Below, piece by piece: positions 34,961 through 49,500 of a stretch of 64,000 nt of DNA; within the stretch, counting starts at the first letter, position 1, and each line of letters opens with the position of its first letter. The notes under the pieces were generated by a model that saw only the letters and a list, made by a program, of their open reading frames with translations, was not told where the DNA came from and made no database searches. Position numbers and translations under genes: made by a program. The stretch is from Setophaga petechia (taxonomy: Eukaryota; Chordata; Aves; Passeriformes; Parulidae), in the NCBI GenBank assembly GCA_024362935.1, contig JANCRA010000014.1, positions 8,077,258 through 8,141,257 on the forward strand, in the 5' to 3' direction.

Positions 34961-37900
34961 AAGGCAAGAATAACAGTGAACTTGTTGAAAAGCAAGAACC
35001 AGGCATATCTCAAATACTAACTATGGATCATCTTCAGACATGGAAGACAACAGACTTGGGACCTTCTCAGGCAAAAGCCATCAAGAACCAACACTGATCA
35101 GAACAGCAAAATAAAAAAAGCAATTGGCTTATGGATGGGAAGAACCCAGCAGATGTCCTCTTCCTAAATTCAGGAAGATTGCAAAAACCTCAAACAAGTC
35201 AATTAGGAAAAGATGCCACTGAAAGCAGCAGCATTCCTATGAAGGAGAGGGTAGACAGAAGTCTAGGTGCAGGCGCCCCCTGCACTGTCACACAGCCAAT
35301 TATGGTACAGAGGATGGTGCACACAGACACAGTGCAGGCAGCTCATCTTCTGGTTTTTCCACTTTGATCTAAACAAACACCACCACAAATGTCCTGGTGA
35401 CATTTATCACCAGTATCTGTAGAGAAATGTTAGACTGGGCCTGCTGACCTGGAAGCATCTAAGGAGGAGGCCAGAGAGCTGATAAAGGGACAACTGGCTT
35501 CTTAGCTGTGTCCTTCCCACAGATAGGAGCCATCTCTTCAGCAAACACATCCAGCCAGGACAGCAAACTCACAATAAAGTGATTCAATCCTCAGGTATCA
35601 AGCTAGGTGGACTTGCTGGACACCTGGAAACAGCACAGGTCACATGCAAGGTGGGATCAAGGAGACATCTGGTGGAGACATCCTCCTGCAAACCTGATCC
35701 CTTTCCAATGCAACCACTAGAAAATATGCTGCAGAAGAATTTCTGGAAACATGAGGAGATAGAGTAGTCTAGGCAAGAATCAACACAGCTTTTGTAAAAG
35801 AAAAACCACACATCACACAACCACCCATGCTTCAAACCTACTGAAACATCCTGGAGTTCTGAGCCAAGAAGCATATGGCTACAGTAAACCATTTTCACAC
35901 ATCCTGCCATCCTGAAAAAGTCATGTGTGATAGGAAAGTTAAAACCAGTGATAATTTAAATTCAAAACAGATGAGAAGATGTTGTAACTTAATTACACAT
36001 TTAGTGAGCAATGAAAGTTAAACTTGTTAAGCCAAGCTTGAAGTACTCTCTAATGCCAGTGAACTCTTAGTACTAAAAACAAACTCCATGTTGTCATGTC
36101 AGCAAAAACACTTTATATTTACCATCCATGCTTTGAAAAGAGCCACTTTAAAGCATGATAACTGTGGATATATCATGTACCAAAGCTGTACGCTCCTAGC
36201 TTCCATATACTTTGCTTATTTCACATCAATAATTTTTCCCAGTTACAAACAGAGCTAAAGTCTGCAATGCAGCAAATCATTTACCCAAATAATTATGTCC
36301 ACATTGGTTAGGTGTTCCTAGTTTATGTAAATGTATTAGCTCAAGTTATACACAACAAAACATACACAGAACTTTGTGCATAAAAAATATTAACTATCAG
36401 GACCAGCAGCAATTTCTTTAGTCATCTGGCGCACGCACAGCACAAGTGGCACATCGCCATAAACATCAAATTCTGCTACTTTTTAAAGCTATTTTAACTG
36501 AATTCTACGTTCCACAAACTTTTCCACCTTTGCTGACATTTTATATCCTCCAGGGGTATGACACTATTAAGCTAAGTATGCTTATTGAGAAAAAAATAGC
36601 ACAAAGCAACATCAAAAACCCCAGCACAACATGTGTGTCCTTCTGTCTCAGCAGCCTTGTAAAAAGGGGACAAGGATGAAGCAGGCCTTGTCCCCTCATA
36701 CTTTGAGGATCCACTATTCAGTATTTGCTTCAAACACCAAGAAAGCTCAGCAAGTCCTACTCTTTCTGTTGTAGCTTTGATAGAAGTCAAGAGTGGTTTT
36801 GCTTGTTTCACATTTGACGTTGAGCAAGGCCCTCAGCAGGCTGTGTACCCTTCTGCACAGCAGAGACCCCTCCACGGCCAAATACCAAAGGCAGGAAAAG
36901 CACAGAAAATGTTCAAGTTTTAATTCCGGTGCATCAGAAGTGACCACAGACCAAGGTGCAATTTTAAGGAAACACAATTCCATTTGCCTGACTGGACAAG
37001 TATCTTTGCTAGCTCCTACCAGTAAATCACTTTCTCTGAGCTGGCCGTTCCCACCGTGCAAAGCTGCAGGGTGGGTGCTCAGAGGCTGCACAGCTGCTCC
37101 CTGCTGGCAGTGCCACAGCCTTCTCACGCCAGCTATTCTTGTCCCTGCTGCTTCTGCCTCCCTGCATAGGGGACTCTAAAGCCCCTGAGGCCTCTCAGCC
37201 TTTCTCCTTTCAACACAGATCCACACATCAGAGCATATTCCAACAGTCAGCACAATCAAAGCAAATTTGCCCCAGATGTTTGGTTATTCTTCTCTTAGTC
37301 CCCTCTCTTCCTCCTCTCAAAGGCTTTCCAGGCAGTCCTAATGAGTTGTGGAACAAGACAGACCTTGAAATTATGGGTTTGCCACCAAAGTTTGGCAGCA
37401 CAGCTACCAGATATGTTTCCCACAACACTCCTCCACAACAGAGCTCTGCTGCTAAGCATAGCACCAACACTGAGCTGCAGATCCTGCCAGGAGGTTCAGG
37501 ATTTGCTCTTGGAAAGCTCTTTCACAATGCCAGCAAAAAGCTTCAGAGACCAAAAGGCGAGCAAGGATGCTGGCAGAGTCACAAGTGAGGATAAAAGGAG
37601 AAGGGAAGGAGAGCTGTTATCCCACCAACCAAGGTGACAGGGAGACTGCTGTCCTCCTCACCCCTGTAGCTGACTTGAACCAATTGCACCATCCAAAACC
37701 CAGCAAATCAACAGAAAACTGTTAGCCATTTTAGCGTTTTCTGCCCAGTTAGTACAAATGGGGTTACGGAAGAGTCTCCCAGCATCACTGAGTTTACTGG
37801 GCACAGTGGCATCTCCACCTGCAGCATCAAGCAGTCCACAAGGTATGCTGAGACAACTTTACTTTCAAACTACCTTTTTGGATGGCATTCTGCCTTAACC

Positions 37901-40900
37901 CCCATCAGAAACATCCCTGATAAACTTTAGAGTATTCCAGTAGAGGCAAAATCAATAGCATGAGCACTGGCAGTACTGCACAGCATCCGCTGGTGATGCA
38001 GAGGACAAACAAGCCAAGAAAGAAATGGAGGTCTCAAGAAATAATTCCAGTGCAGCAGCTAATGAAGAGCTTTTATCAAATACATTCATAATCTTTGTAA
38101 GTCAAATTCTGTGACTTATTATCAATGCAGAGACTCCACATCTTCTGACAATATATACCCCATAGTACCCCAAGCTGAGCTTGACTTTACAGAAAGCTTC
38201 CAAAAGGCCACTAAGAGTTCACAAGCAATATTCAGTTTTACACAAAACAGAAGGCTGTTGTACATGGAGTGGTAAAGCCTCTGTCTCCTAAGATGAAAAT
38301 GGTGTTCTAACCATGCTTTGTTCTTCAGAGAATCATGTGGCTGCACATGGCCTGGAACCAGAGAAATCCTTTGTAAATTAGCTTTGTACAGGAGCTAAGA
38401 AAACAGTGCACACCAAAAGCTGCATGTACCAAAGCAGAGAAGTGCAGGTTTCAGAGCAAAGGCTGCCTACACATCACCCCACTCCCACAGCCCAGGGGAG
38501 GGAGCTCTGAGCTGCATAGCAAAGCCAAGAAGCACTGACATCCCCCCTCACCCACAGCTCCATTACACCACCACTGCTGGAGAGCACCTCTAACCAGTAC
38601 CAGGCTCCCCTGCCAAGGGCCTTGCTTCATCCAGCAGAGTGAACAATGCTCTAAACACTCCACCAGCCAATATTCATATTTGTCTTTGTTATTCAACATG
38701 CGGGCTGATGACTCCAATTTTCCACACTGAAAGCCACACAGCGCTCCCAAGGATCCCTCCCCAGGAACATTTTCCTCCCCCTCTTCCAGCAAGGCACACG
38801 TGTCACATCAATCAGGAGCCCATCCTCACCAAGGCACAATAAGCATCTCCTGCATCTCCTGCCCGTGCTTGGGGCATGAGCAGCACTGCTTTAATCCTAA
38901 CGATTTACATTCATGCATTCCACCTCCAGACCAAAATAAGACGAGCATCCAAACAGGTGGGAAGCAGACTCTGCTATTTTTAACTCCTGCCAGCTATTCT
39001 GTTTAGAGGCAATAAAAATCAAAAGCCTCAGAAAAGCCACTTCAGCCTTAACCACAAACCACAAGAAGAACAATTTTAATTTGAAGTCTTCCCTTCTTCC
39101 TTCAGGACAGTGGTAAGAGGAACAATTACATTTAACATCACTACTTCCAAAACATGATGGATATTACATTACACATGGATGAACAAGCCTGTAGAGGTTC
39201 TTACACAACACTCAGCACTAGTCCTTGGCTGTCACAAGAACAGGACTATTTTAATCTTCTGCATGGTGCATGTCGCCCAGAATTCCCATGCAGTATTCAA
39301 CATCAGTTTTGTTATCTGGTAATGCCAACAAGAGGGACAGGATTTACAAGGGACCCCACACACCAGCTTTCCAATGCTATTACACTGCAAGAGATTTCCT
39401 GAAAGAACAAAGTCTCCTGGACCTGCCTGTGAGATGAAACGTGATGGGGAAGTCTCCCTCAAAAGCAAAAGCACCCTGAGTACAGCCAGTGCAGACACTC
39501 CTAACAGCTGGATTTGAAATATAACACTGGAATTTTCCTCAGAAGATCTGCAGGGGCCCAGCACATCACTCACTTTGCTGCATTGAGAAGCAGGTGAAGA
39601 ACAAGAGTCGCAAGCAGGGAAACTCCCTGCTGTTAAAATAAACTGTTTCAGTTCTCTCTCACTTAAATGCTAACTACAGTCACTGATTTTATCATCCCCT
39701 GTATGTGTCAATTTGATCACAGTACTATTCAAACATGAAAAAAAAATCTGACAAATGCTCAATGACCAGGGCCAGCACCACCCTTCCTCAGCTGAGCCCA
39801 TCCTTTCTTTATTACAACATCCACAAGCTCACTGGAAAGCTGCAGGTATTGCACAGCTGCCCAGACTCCAATGGCAACTTGAGGCTCCCCAAGGCTACAG
39901 TGACAGCAATGAAATCACTGATAGGACACGTCCCAGTGTAAGTTCATTATGACAGACACAACATGGGAGCTGAGAAGAGCCAGGTCAAGTCAAAAGCCAC
40001 AAAAGCTCTTCACTTGACACCACTAATAATGGCCAGAAGCCAGGATTTTAAAATACTTTAAGAGACCACCCCACACCAGGAAAAAGCCTGACTTGGTCTG
40101 TTATTCATTTTCCAATTCTTCCAAAGCAACTTCTCTGCTGAAAACTTTCTGGTTATTCAAAAGAAAGCAGTCCATTAAACTAGAGAGGCCAGGATAAATT
40201 CACTTTAGGAACAACACTGCACTTGTACACAGGGGGAATAAGCAAATAAGCACAAAGGGTTAACACATACTAAGGTCCACAGCACAGCCCACAACGGCAG
40301 CTTGTGAGCAGCATCACTCTGTAACACAGAATTAGGATATTGCCTCAGCAGTCCAGAGGATTTCTCCAACCCTGGATGAGTTTTCCCCATGAGATCTGTT
40401 TTGCTGGATTCTCACCATTGCCTGCTGAACTCAGCAGGAAAGATCTGAAGGCTATTTTTAGAGAGTCCTAGAAAGAGCCCAATGCCCCCCCTCCACTTCA
40501 AGTTCTTCCCATACAGGCAGGGCTGCCCATGAGATGCACATCCAAAATAAACCCTGCTCCCTAGGCTACCCTGCACTTCAGAAGGCACTACTGAGCTGAA
40601 TTTCCCATATAATAGCTGAAAACAACCTACCATCAATTTTGCAACCTACCATCCTTTACAAATAAAATTAGAAGGCACTCAACAGAAAGTTCTGAAACTC
40701 TCTTTACAGCAGTCAGGCAGAGTGTCCATCCTGTTGTACCCACAGTTTAACAGCTCTAGTTACCATTTTTGCCATCATCCTCAGTAAAATGAATTTTAGA
40801 TACATGTATTCTGGATCAGGTAAAAAAACACTGATGAGGACAAACCAACTGAAGCCTTAGTCACAGAGAGGTACCTGCAACCTGCCTCTGACCAAGAAAC

Positions 40901-43491
40901 AGAAGAAATTCAAAGAAGCACAAGCAACCAGAACTGGAGTCCTTTCTCCTTGCTCTGGAGAACCAAAACAACCACCAAGTCCATGTGAAGGATGGTACCA
41001 TCAATCCACTAGACTGGACAAAGTGTACCACATTCAAAATTCATGAGGATCCTGGAGGACTGCTCTGTGACAGGGGACTCACAGAGGGTGCATCTGCTCT
41101 TGAAGCCATAAATTCACCACTTGGGAGCCTGCTAACACACTTCCAGGGCAGCCCTTCTCCTGCTCTGTGAGCTCATTCCCAGCTTCTGACAAATGAGCCA
41201 CTTCCACAGGTACACACAAAATACACTCCCAATTACAACTGCATTCACATCAATGCCTTGAAGAAGAGGCTCTGAACAGGAACTAATAAGAGTAATTCTT
41301 TCTAATAATTAAGAAATTTTAAAAAATTCCTTGTTCCCAAGTCTCAAAGGTCACAATGACCAGGAAAGCTAGACTGATGTATTAACCATTTTTCCATGTA
41401 AAACAACTATTCTGATCCAGTATTTGAGTACTTTTAGTTCTACTTCAACAATACTCATCTTCTGCATTTTAATTAAGTTTTCCATTTCTATCCAAAAGCA
41501 GCTTAACACATGGAGAAGTAATTCAGTAGATAATGGCTTGCCATTTTAAAACATTACTAAAAAAAGATAGAAACATTAACATGCAAACATTTAAATAATT
41601 ACAGATCATATCAATTTAGTTAGGAAACATACCAAGCTTAGCAATAAAAGCTAAGATTAGCTGCAAAACAGTATCACCAAACTAGAGAGCTCTAGAAAGA
41701 TTACTAGAGTGTTCAAGCAAGACTGAAATTATTCAAATCTAAGCTTCTTGCTTATTTAAATCAATCTGCCTGGGAGCCACACAAATTGTTGTGGTAAATT
41801 GATTTCCCTAGTGTCTGGTTCTCCTTTCACATGAGCCATGACAAGAAAAAGACCAGAAAGACAAGATGAAACCAGCTGATCCACACTATCATTAGGCATT
41901 CTGCATTCAGACAGATTATACATCACAACATCAGCCCAAGTTATAAATGTCTTGGCGAGTGAAGGCAGCCAGGCTCAGTGACTCACAGCACGGCTCCCAG
42001 GTGCAGGGCTCAGTCACACACTCAGCACCAAACCACAAATGACATTTTTCTTCTTGGAGACTCCAGCAGTGCCACATGGCTAATGCACTTTATTTTACTT
42101 TACTACCTAATTTCTGCTATACTTCAGCAATACACACCTAAATTTTATCTAAACCAATTTTCAGCCAACCTGCTGTGCTAATGCCTTTACTGACGTGAAA
42201 AATATAGTAGTGCTTCATTCCTTCTTGGCCAAAAGGTAGAACATGCCACTCAAAAGGAGTCTTACTGAAACTAAAATAAATGCTTATAGCATTTACCTAA
42301 AGAATTGTGCTGGTATAAATGGCAGCTTGTTTTGAAGATGGACAGAGAAGCAAGATTAAAAAAAACAAAAAACAAAACCATCAAATGGGATCACAGCAGT
42401 TTCCAAGATTCAACCACTGCTCCAAGATAACCTTTCCTTCACCAAGAAAAGCCATTTGAGCTTTTTTTCAGGATGAAGTTTTTGTGCACACCTAATGAAA
42501 GCCATTGCTGTGTGTTCATTTCCCACAGAGGAGACATATTTCATATGAAAAGATATCCAGAAACGTTTACTGTACACATCTGCACCAATAAGGAAATGAG
42601 TCATCAACCCACTGGCAGGCCTGATTCACAGCACAGGGCACACTTCAGCTATTCAGGAACCTGGGTATGGAATACAGGGGAAAGGCAGATGCAACCCACG
42701 AGGCATTTTAAGAGACTACTTTTGAAATGCCAACTAAATGTATTTTTTTCCCACCTTTGCTTGGGTATAATTTCCTCAAAAGCACAGGACCAGCATGGTG
42801 CTGTGCACAGCTGCAGAACTTTTCACCTGGATAAATCATAATATTTTCTTTATATAACTAGAAGAAAAGCGAAGCCTGGATAAAATCACTTTGATTTTAT
42901 TAAACAGAAAAATGATGATGAATAAGTCTTTACAGCCAGTGCTAAGGCAAGGCTACCATGGGATTAGTAACAAACTACCAAATAAAAATTCTGCTTGCCT
43001 TCAGAATACGCAAACAAAAGCCCTGTTACAGCACCAAACCAAGGACCTCTCTTCAGCTCTCTACATGGAATAAAGGATAAAAATAAAGAAAATTGTACAT
43101 ACATCTTCTTATTTAAAGCTCTCCAGTTTCTTATAAAGTTAGATACATGTTTAAGTTGTTAACCTTGTTCCAAGAAGAAGCCCAGAACACTGAGCTGGAG
43201 CACACTTCTCCATAGGTACTGGTCTACTCTGCCATAGAAGCTTGGCTTTAAATGTATTTTGTGGTTTTGAGAGCTCCTTTCCAAAAAAGCACTACGGTTT
43301 TTCAGCTTGAACTGCTCATCTCAATAGTTAGATAGAGCCATAAAACCACGCACTTTGCTTGAAAATTCTGAACTGTAATGGTAATTCAAGGGATTTAAAA
43401 CGATACCATGGTAAGCAGCCAGGTCAATATCAGTTCCCCTCAAGCCAAAGAAATTATAGCTGACTAGCTTTGCACAGATGAGCAATTTAAT

Positions 43492-43506
43492 AAAAAAAAA
43501 AAAAAA
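43492..43506. repeat. Poly-A run (15)
   Basis: Fifteen A in a row, followed after GGC by a second A run. No retroposon body with target-site duplications is recognisable upstream. Confidence 0.8.
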
Positions 43507-45470
43507 GGCAAAAAAAGAAGCCACATTTGATGCTGGATTTTAGAAGAGAGCTTGAAGAGCTTTCTGGAAAGCAACGTTAGTAGAAAAATGTCTTACTGGG
43601 ACACAGGAGAGCCAGACACCTGCCTGCAAATCCTCCCAATTACTGTTTCCATAACTCCTACTTAAAAAGCTATGAATAAAGACAAGCTGCAATTAAAAAG
43701 AGTGAGCACACCTACAGCTTTTCTGCTAATAACGACAGAAAGAAAATAATGGGGGAGAGAGGCAGAGGGGAGAACAGCAATAAGCTCATCATTGCCACAG
43801 CTCTGTACCAACACAAGGCACAATGCTCTGCACAGGACCACCACCAACATCACTGCTGAACAATTCTCACCTGTCAAAACACAGGAATTAAATCAACAAT
43901 TCAACTGCTCTAGAAACAGTTGGTTATTCTTTCTCACCATTATTCCTGACAAACAATAAAATCAATTACAAAGCTCAGGAATACAGACCTAAAATCTGGG
44001 GCAGGCTGGAAGGGCTGCAGGCGAGTACTCAGGCAGTACCTTGCTGTCTTCTTGCTTTAACAGAATTTTCTATTCTGTCCAAAAGAGAACTTCAAAGTTT
44101 AAGGATTCAGTCAGCAACAATTAACACTTAATAGTATTAAAACACTTCATTCTAGACTCTGGTCAATGGTGATGGTTTCAATAGCCACACACTATTAAAC
44201 TACCTCAAGAGACACACCCAAGCAAGGTACAGAACTTCTGAGGCCTGGTGGTGGCTGAAGAAATGAACACAACTGCAAATCTCTGATGTCTAAAGGCACA
44301 GAAATGCCCAACAGCCAATACTGAGTTTTCAGGATTAGTTCCAGTAAGCTGGTGGTAAAGCTCAGACAATCCTCACTGAAGAACCTGGTAATGTGGGAAA
44401 ATTATTTTGTCCTAACCAATAAGCAGGATAAAGATGTTTCCCCAACAGATAATGCTTGAGAATGCGACTTAAAGAATTTGATCTGTTCTTATCCAAGTGG
44501 CACATGGAGCTGATGTGGTTTGCATGACCACAAAAAAGCAGTGGCATACTTCTGGGGACACTCAGGGGAAGAGGTGACAGCAGTACTCCCAGGTAAGCAG
44601 TTTTCCACCCCATGTGAGCCCTCATATCCCTTGCACGCAGATTCCTATCTGCATAATAAGAAAAACTTGTTGGGATAGCACAACTTTCAGAGCAAGGGGA
44701 GATCTGAATGCTGCAAACACAGGCCAACACTGAGACCAAAACCACCTGCTTTGCTCTCCTTGAGATGTCTTTAAATAGCCTTGAGGAGTTCTTGCTCACA
44801 GTGAGAATCAAATCTGTTGCCGGAAAAAACTTGTCAATCTCCATGCAAAAGCAAAACTAAACTTTAAAATGTACCCATCAGACTATTAAATTTATCTCTG
44901 CATTTCAGGATTATCACACAATACAGAGTAGAGGATGGACATACAATTCTTCCAAGGCAGTTTTTAAGGAGAGAGAGACCCCAGAACACCAGAGGTACAA
45001 CATTTATCAAACAGATCTCCTTCAGGAAGAAATAAGATATTTCCAAATGACATCAAGAAGTAGGAGCATGCCTGATAAATGTGTATGAAGAAAGAATACC
45101 TGGCACAAGAAGAACAGATACTACCTCTTAGGAGACACTTTTGATTTTACTTATATGTTTTTAGTGAAAATTAAGTCTTAGAAAAATATATCCTAAAAGT
45201 GAACATTCAATAGTCCAATGGAATCACTTGGGTAAGAATCCCAATGAGGCACAACAAGAGTTTGAGGCATCTAAAAAAAAATAAGAGCAGATGGAGAAGG
45301 AATTCAAGAGCAAAATCTTCTCCAGCACCTATTCAGCATTCAGAGACAGCCCTCAGGGGTTTTCCAATCCTCCAATAATTAGAAAGTTATCACACAGAAT
45401 CTTATACAAACTCACTTTGAACTCAGATGGCACAATAAGGAAGAGAGATGACTTACACAGCGAGAGCAAG

Positions 45471-45520
45471 ATCATAGAATCATGGAATAGTCTGGGCTTG
45501 TAAAGGTCATTTAAAGATTT
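45471..45520 (-). mobile_element. CR1 LINE 3' end, minus orientation, about 50 bp
   Basis: On the plus strand it reads ATCATAGAATCATGGAATAG, then TCTGGGCTTG and AAAGGTCATTTAAAGAT. This is the reverse complement of the CR1 terminus (ATCTTTAAGGTCC...CCATTCTATGATTCTATGAT). The paired ATCATAGAATCATGG words are the 3'-terminal short repeats. The copy is truncated to the last 50 bases. Confidence 0.88.
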
Positions 45521-48500
45521 TTCTTTTCCTTTGTATGCATTTTTATCAGCTACATTTTTAAATATGCAGCTCCTGGTGAGTGCCAGGCTTGGCATCAACA
45601 GACATGGTTCGGTGCTCTTTGCCCAGACTACAGCACACAGCAATACATTACCTCCATCCTCTTTGCCCTCCAAAACAAGAGGCAAGGACAGAAAAGCCTT
45701 AGAGCAAATTAAGAACTGCCATGATCAGACAATTTTCATTTAATCACAACCCAGGCATTCCAAAAGTAACATTTTCAGGCTTCCTGAAGCCTGCAAAATT
45801 GAATTTAGGAGATTCAGGTTTACATTTCTGACTATCACGTAGCATCTACCAGATTACCTGAGGCAACCAGATTAACAAGGATATTTTTATAATGGATAAT
45901 CTAGGAAATTACCAAACCAGCCTACACACTGAGGTCAAGAACAGAATATCGTGAAATAACTTTGATTTTCACCTATTTATGCACAAGAAATGATCTTTAT
46001 TTTTTTCCCAGACAAACCTCAAAACAATTAAATTCAAAATAAAACACTCAAAAGTATTACACAACTAATAGTAATAGCTTGGCATAGTACTTGACAAGCC
46101 CATCATCTTCACATCTCTCAAGTTGCTGAAGCACTGACATCCCACTGTCACCCACATTTGGCAAGCAGCAACAGAAGGTTCACAATGCACAGAGGTGCAA
46201 TACAATTAAATGTCCATCTATTCCTGTCCAGTGATACAGAGCTCTCCTCTGCATCTGTGTTACAAAGCCAAAGGTCTCTGGTGCTTTTAAGTGAAGTCTG
46301 TCAGAACTCAGGAAATTATTTAAATAATAGTTGGTGAAGTATAACATGCAGCAGTTGGTGAGGGAGGAACAAAAAAATCCTCAAACCATTCTCCTTGCTT
46401 CTCCTTACAAAGTTCTGTAAGGAGTTTCTATTTCCTGCCTTCCACTGAGATGATTTCACACACAGAAGCCTCCAGGGTCAGTGCTGCTGGGGGAGAGGAT
46501 GACACAGGGTAAGTGCAGTATTAACTTGGATCAGCCTGAGCCATCATGAACCTGCTCCCTCAAAAACAATCCCCAGGCCCAGCCCAATCTGAAAGAAGGC
46601 TAGAATCTAGCAAGAAAAATCTTTATTGTATCTCAAGTCCTGGCAGCAGCTCTTACCCTAAGAAACCAAAGACCACAAACCTGCGCGGAAGTTACACTTA
46701 CAGGCTGACAGAACAGCTTGTCTGACACTAAGCAGAGTAATTTTTATAAATAAATAAATTAATTTAAAAAAAAAAAAAGGCCCAGTGTGCCAAAGTGACT
46801 GCCAATTCTTCAGGCAAGTTGGATGAGAAATGAGAGTGAATTGTGGATTAATGTGTTTCAGGACTTATTCTGAAGTCTTCACTGCTCTGCACTCACCTTC
46901 CTGTGTTAAATGTACTGCATGGCCAAAAAGCTGGTTTGCTCCTCATCAGTTATATTTGTCATTACATTTTAGGGCACAAGACTTGCAAACCCAACATTTT
47001 GCAGGTAACCACCAAGTTGTAAAAAAACATGCAACAACCACAAGGGAGCTTCTGCACCAAATCCACTTAAACCACTGCCAGAAAGGCTGTTCTGCTCTGA
47101 CTAAGCTCCCAGGCTTGTTACCACAAGCACTAGATCTGTAGTTTCCCACAGATTCACACATTTGCAAGTAATTTAAGATATCAGAGGATTCAGCTCATTG
47201 CAACTTGCAAGGATTCTTCACTGAGCACAAGCAGTGCTACCCTGTTGCAGAAACTATGGTCCTACTTCCTCAAGTAACCATTTGCTACTGCACAAGAAAA
47301 CAACTGCTGGTAGAAAATCAAGCTGCTCCACTTGTTCTTGCAACACAAAATTGGGAAGATAAAGAATAATTGAAACATATCTTTTTCTCTCATGCTTTCC
47401 AGTGATGTGTCCTTCAGTGATCCAAGGCCTCCCATTCCTAGTGAAGTGCTGAACAAGGATAACCTGATGAACATGCAACCAGCAGCAGGCAAATGAGTGC
47501 TCTGCAACTCCATAAATAAAAATTGCTTCTGGAAACCAAGATTAATTGTGGCTTGCTTTTAAGAAAGGGGGAGGTGGATGCAAGATGCTTTGCCTGGTCT
47601 AAGGGGAAATACTAGCTGTGTATTTTTAACTCAGCAAGTTATCACAAGTACTGAGTTCAACTTCAGAACTGGAGGACGAGATTCAGCATGGAATTATCAC
47701 ACATCAGGAATAGGAAATTTCCCTACAAAATCAATTGCACAGACCTGGCACTAAATTTGCTGACTTTTTGGAGTAAGACACCCTCTAAAACACCCAGGTA
47801 GTTTCCCACACATTTCTGGAATCCTGCCTCCTTCAATGACTGTGCAGCAGGAAACCCTGTCAGGACAAGCAAGATCCTCCTAATGCAGGTGGGGCTCACC
47901 ACTGGAAGCCAGTTCTTACTGCCCTCTGAGATAAGCAAATCAGAGTTAATCCATCAATTATTTGAACTGAAGACTTGATCCCTCTTCCTTGTCTTCTATT
48001 TAAAGTTTCAGTGGAAGCAGGATTAGCAGAGTGAGGCTTTGCACTGTAAAGACAGGAGAGCCAGAAAAGGTGTGTGGTGTTCATGCTGTACACAGCAGCA
48101 GCACAGTGCAAAGTGCCAACAGGCAGTTTGCTGAAATGCTTTAATTCTTCTCAGGCAGATTTATAGCATCTCCTGAAAAAAAGTACAGTCTAGGCAAGAA
48201 CACCCCTGAATTAAAAAGTAATTCATGCTGGTTTTTTCAGAAGCCTTTCTTTTTACTTAGGCTCATCAACAGCCTCCATGCTAATCTGAGCTACATTTTT
48301 TTTACTAATTTTGTTACTACTTCATCCCACCCTGTTAGTACAAAATTTCAGACAGATTCACTTCCAGACACCTTTACTGGTGCAGTTTAGTGATATTTGG
48401 GATGGGGCAGATTGGGATGGACTACACACACTCCCACTGTTTCTGCCAGAGTCAGCTCACAGGAAACAGGATGACAACCTGCTCTGGGGGAATTCAGAGA

Positions 48501-49179
48501 GCTGAGTCTGCAAACAAAACATTTCTTAACTCTTTGAACCGACTTGCACAACTAAAAGTGATTTTTCCTCCACTTAAAAATAGACCCAATTTTGTGGACA
48601 GTTTGATGTTTCAACATAATTCTCTTACAAAGCTCAAGTTTCAGCTGCATTTTGATGAAGGGGTTTTAAGCACTTTTTTGCTTCATTTTTTTCACTTGAA
48701 ATTTGCCCACTTTGCACAAAAGGTTTCTCTCAACTGCCAGCACTAGAAACAAGCTGTGATGCAAAAATCAAGTAGAGTTTTATTGTACCTTATGCAGCTT
48801 GTGCCAAAATGTGTTACTAAATCAGCTGTTACAATCATTGGTAGTAGGTAATGTTGGCACAAAGATGCTGAAGAGGAAAAATAAGATGTTTTGCAGTATG
48901 AAAATAAGCAGATGCTTCAAGGAGAAATGTACAACCGTACTTTTGACCAGACCTTTACTAAATTAATCATCTCTACCTGTTAGATCAAAGTCACTTTCTA
49001 AATATAAAATCATACAGCTGCATTTAATGAAAACCCAAATTTTAAGTGATGACAAGCACTAATAAATATGCTAATTTCTTCATTTAGTTGGCACTTGTAA
49101 CACTAGTACAAAGAAGTAAGTTATTTCATTAAACACTGCAATTCCTCTGGGGAAATAACTGAAGTAGCTCATCTTGACT

Positions 49180-49500
49180 GTTTTCACGACAGCCAGTTTT
49201 GGTGCACCAGGGCTCTAAGTACACTCAAACGACTCCCTACGTGAGGCAATAAGCATCAACATCACAAAATTAAAACCTGTTCTCTTTAAAGTGAGACAAA
49301 GGAGCCGTCTGACAGCAGGTTGCAGTAGCTTTCTCCAGAGGGAACCGCTCTGCAGGCAGCTGCAAACACACGGCAGGCAGACAGCGCTGGAGCTTTAACA
49401 CATGCCGGGGATTTCCCAGCCTAACGCATATTAGCACTTTGTATTTGCAATCCTGATTTCCAGCACCAAGCAGCTCATTTGCATGTTAATTAGAAACAGG
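49180..49500. promoter_or_regulatory. Candidate regulatory island in intron 1 (CpGs, octamer and homeodomain words)
   Basis: I count nine CpGs between 49188 and 49425, far above the surrounding intron. Just beyond them lies ATTTGCAT (49477-49484), an exact POU octamer, followed at once by GTTAATTAG, a homeodomain-type core. GTATTTGCAA (49441-49450) gives a second near-octamer. The combination resembles a conserved enhancer or a small alternative promoter. This is inference: no conservation or chromatin data are visible here. Confidence 0.35.

Noticed and set aside
36665..36696. 11-bp inverted repeat aggggacaagg ... ccttgtcccct
   Set aside because: A perfect stem of 11 with a 10-base loop is within chance expectation for 64 kb and has no further pairing.
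44362..44844. 160-codon minus-strand open frame in intron 1, same strand as GLG1
   Set aside because: It contains no GLG1-like cysteine repeat and no recognisable motif, and I see no convincing acceptor/donor pair in a compatible phase. It could only be rescued by transcript evidence.
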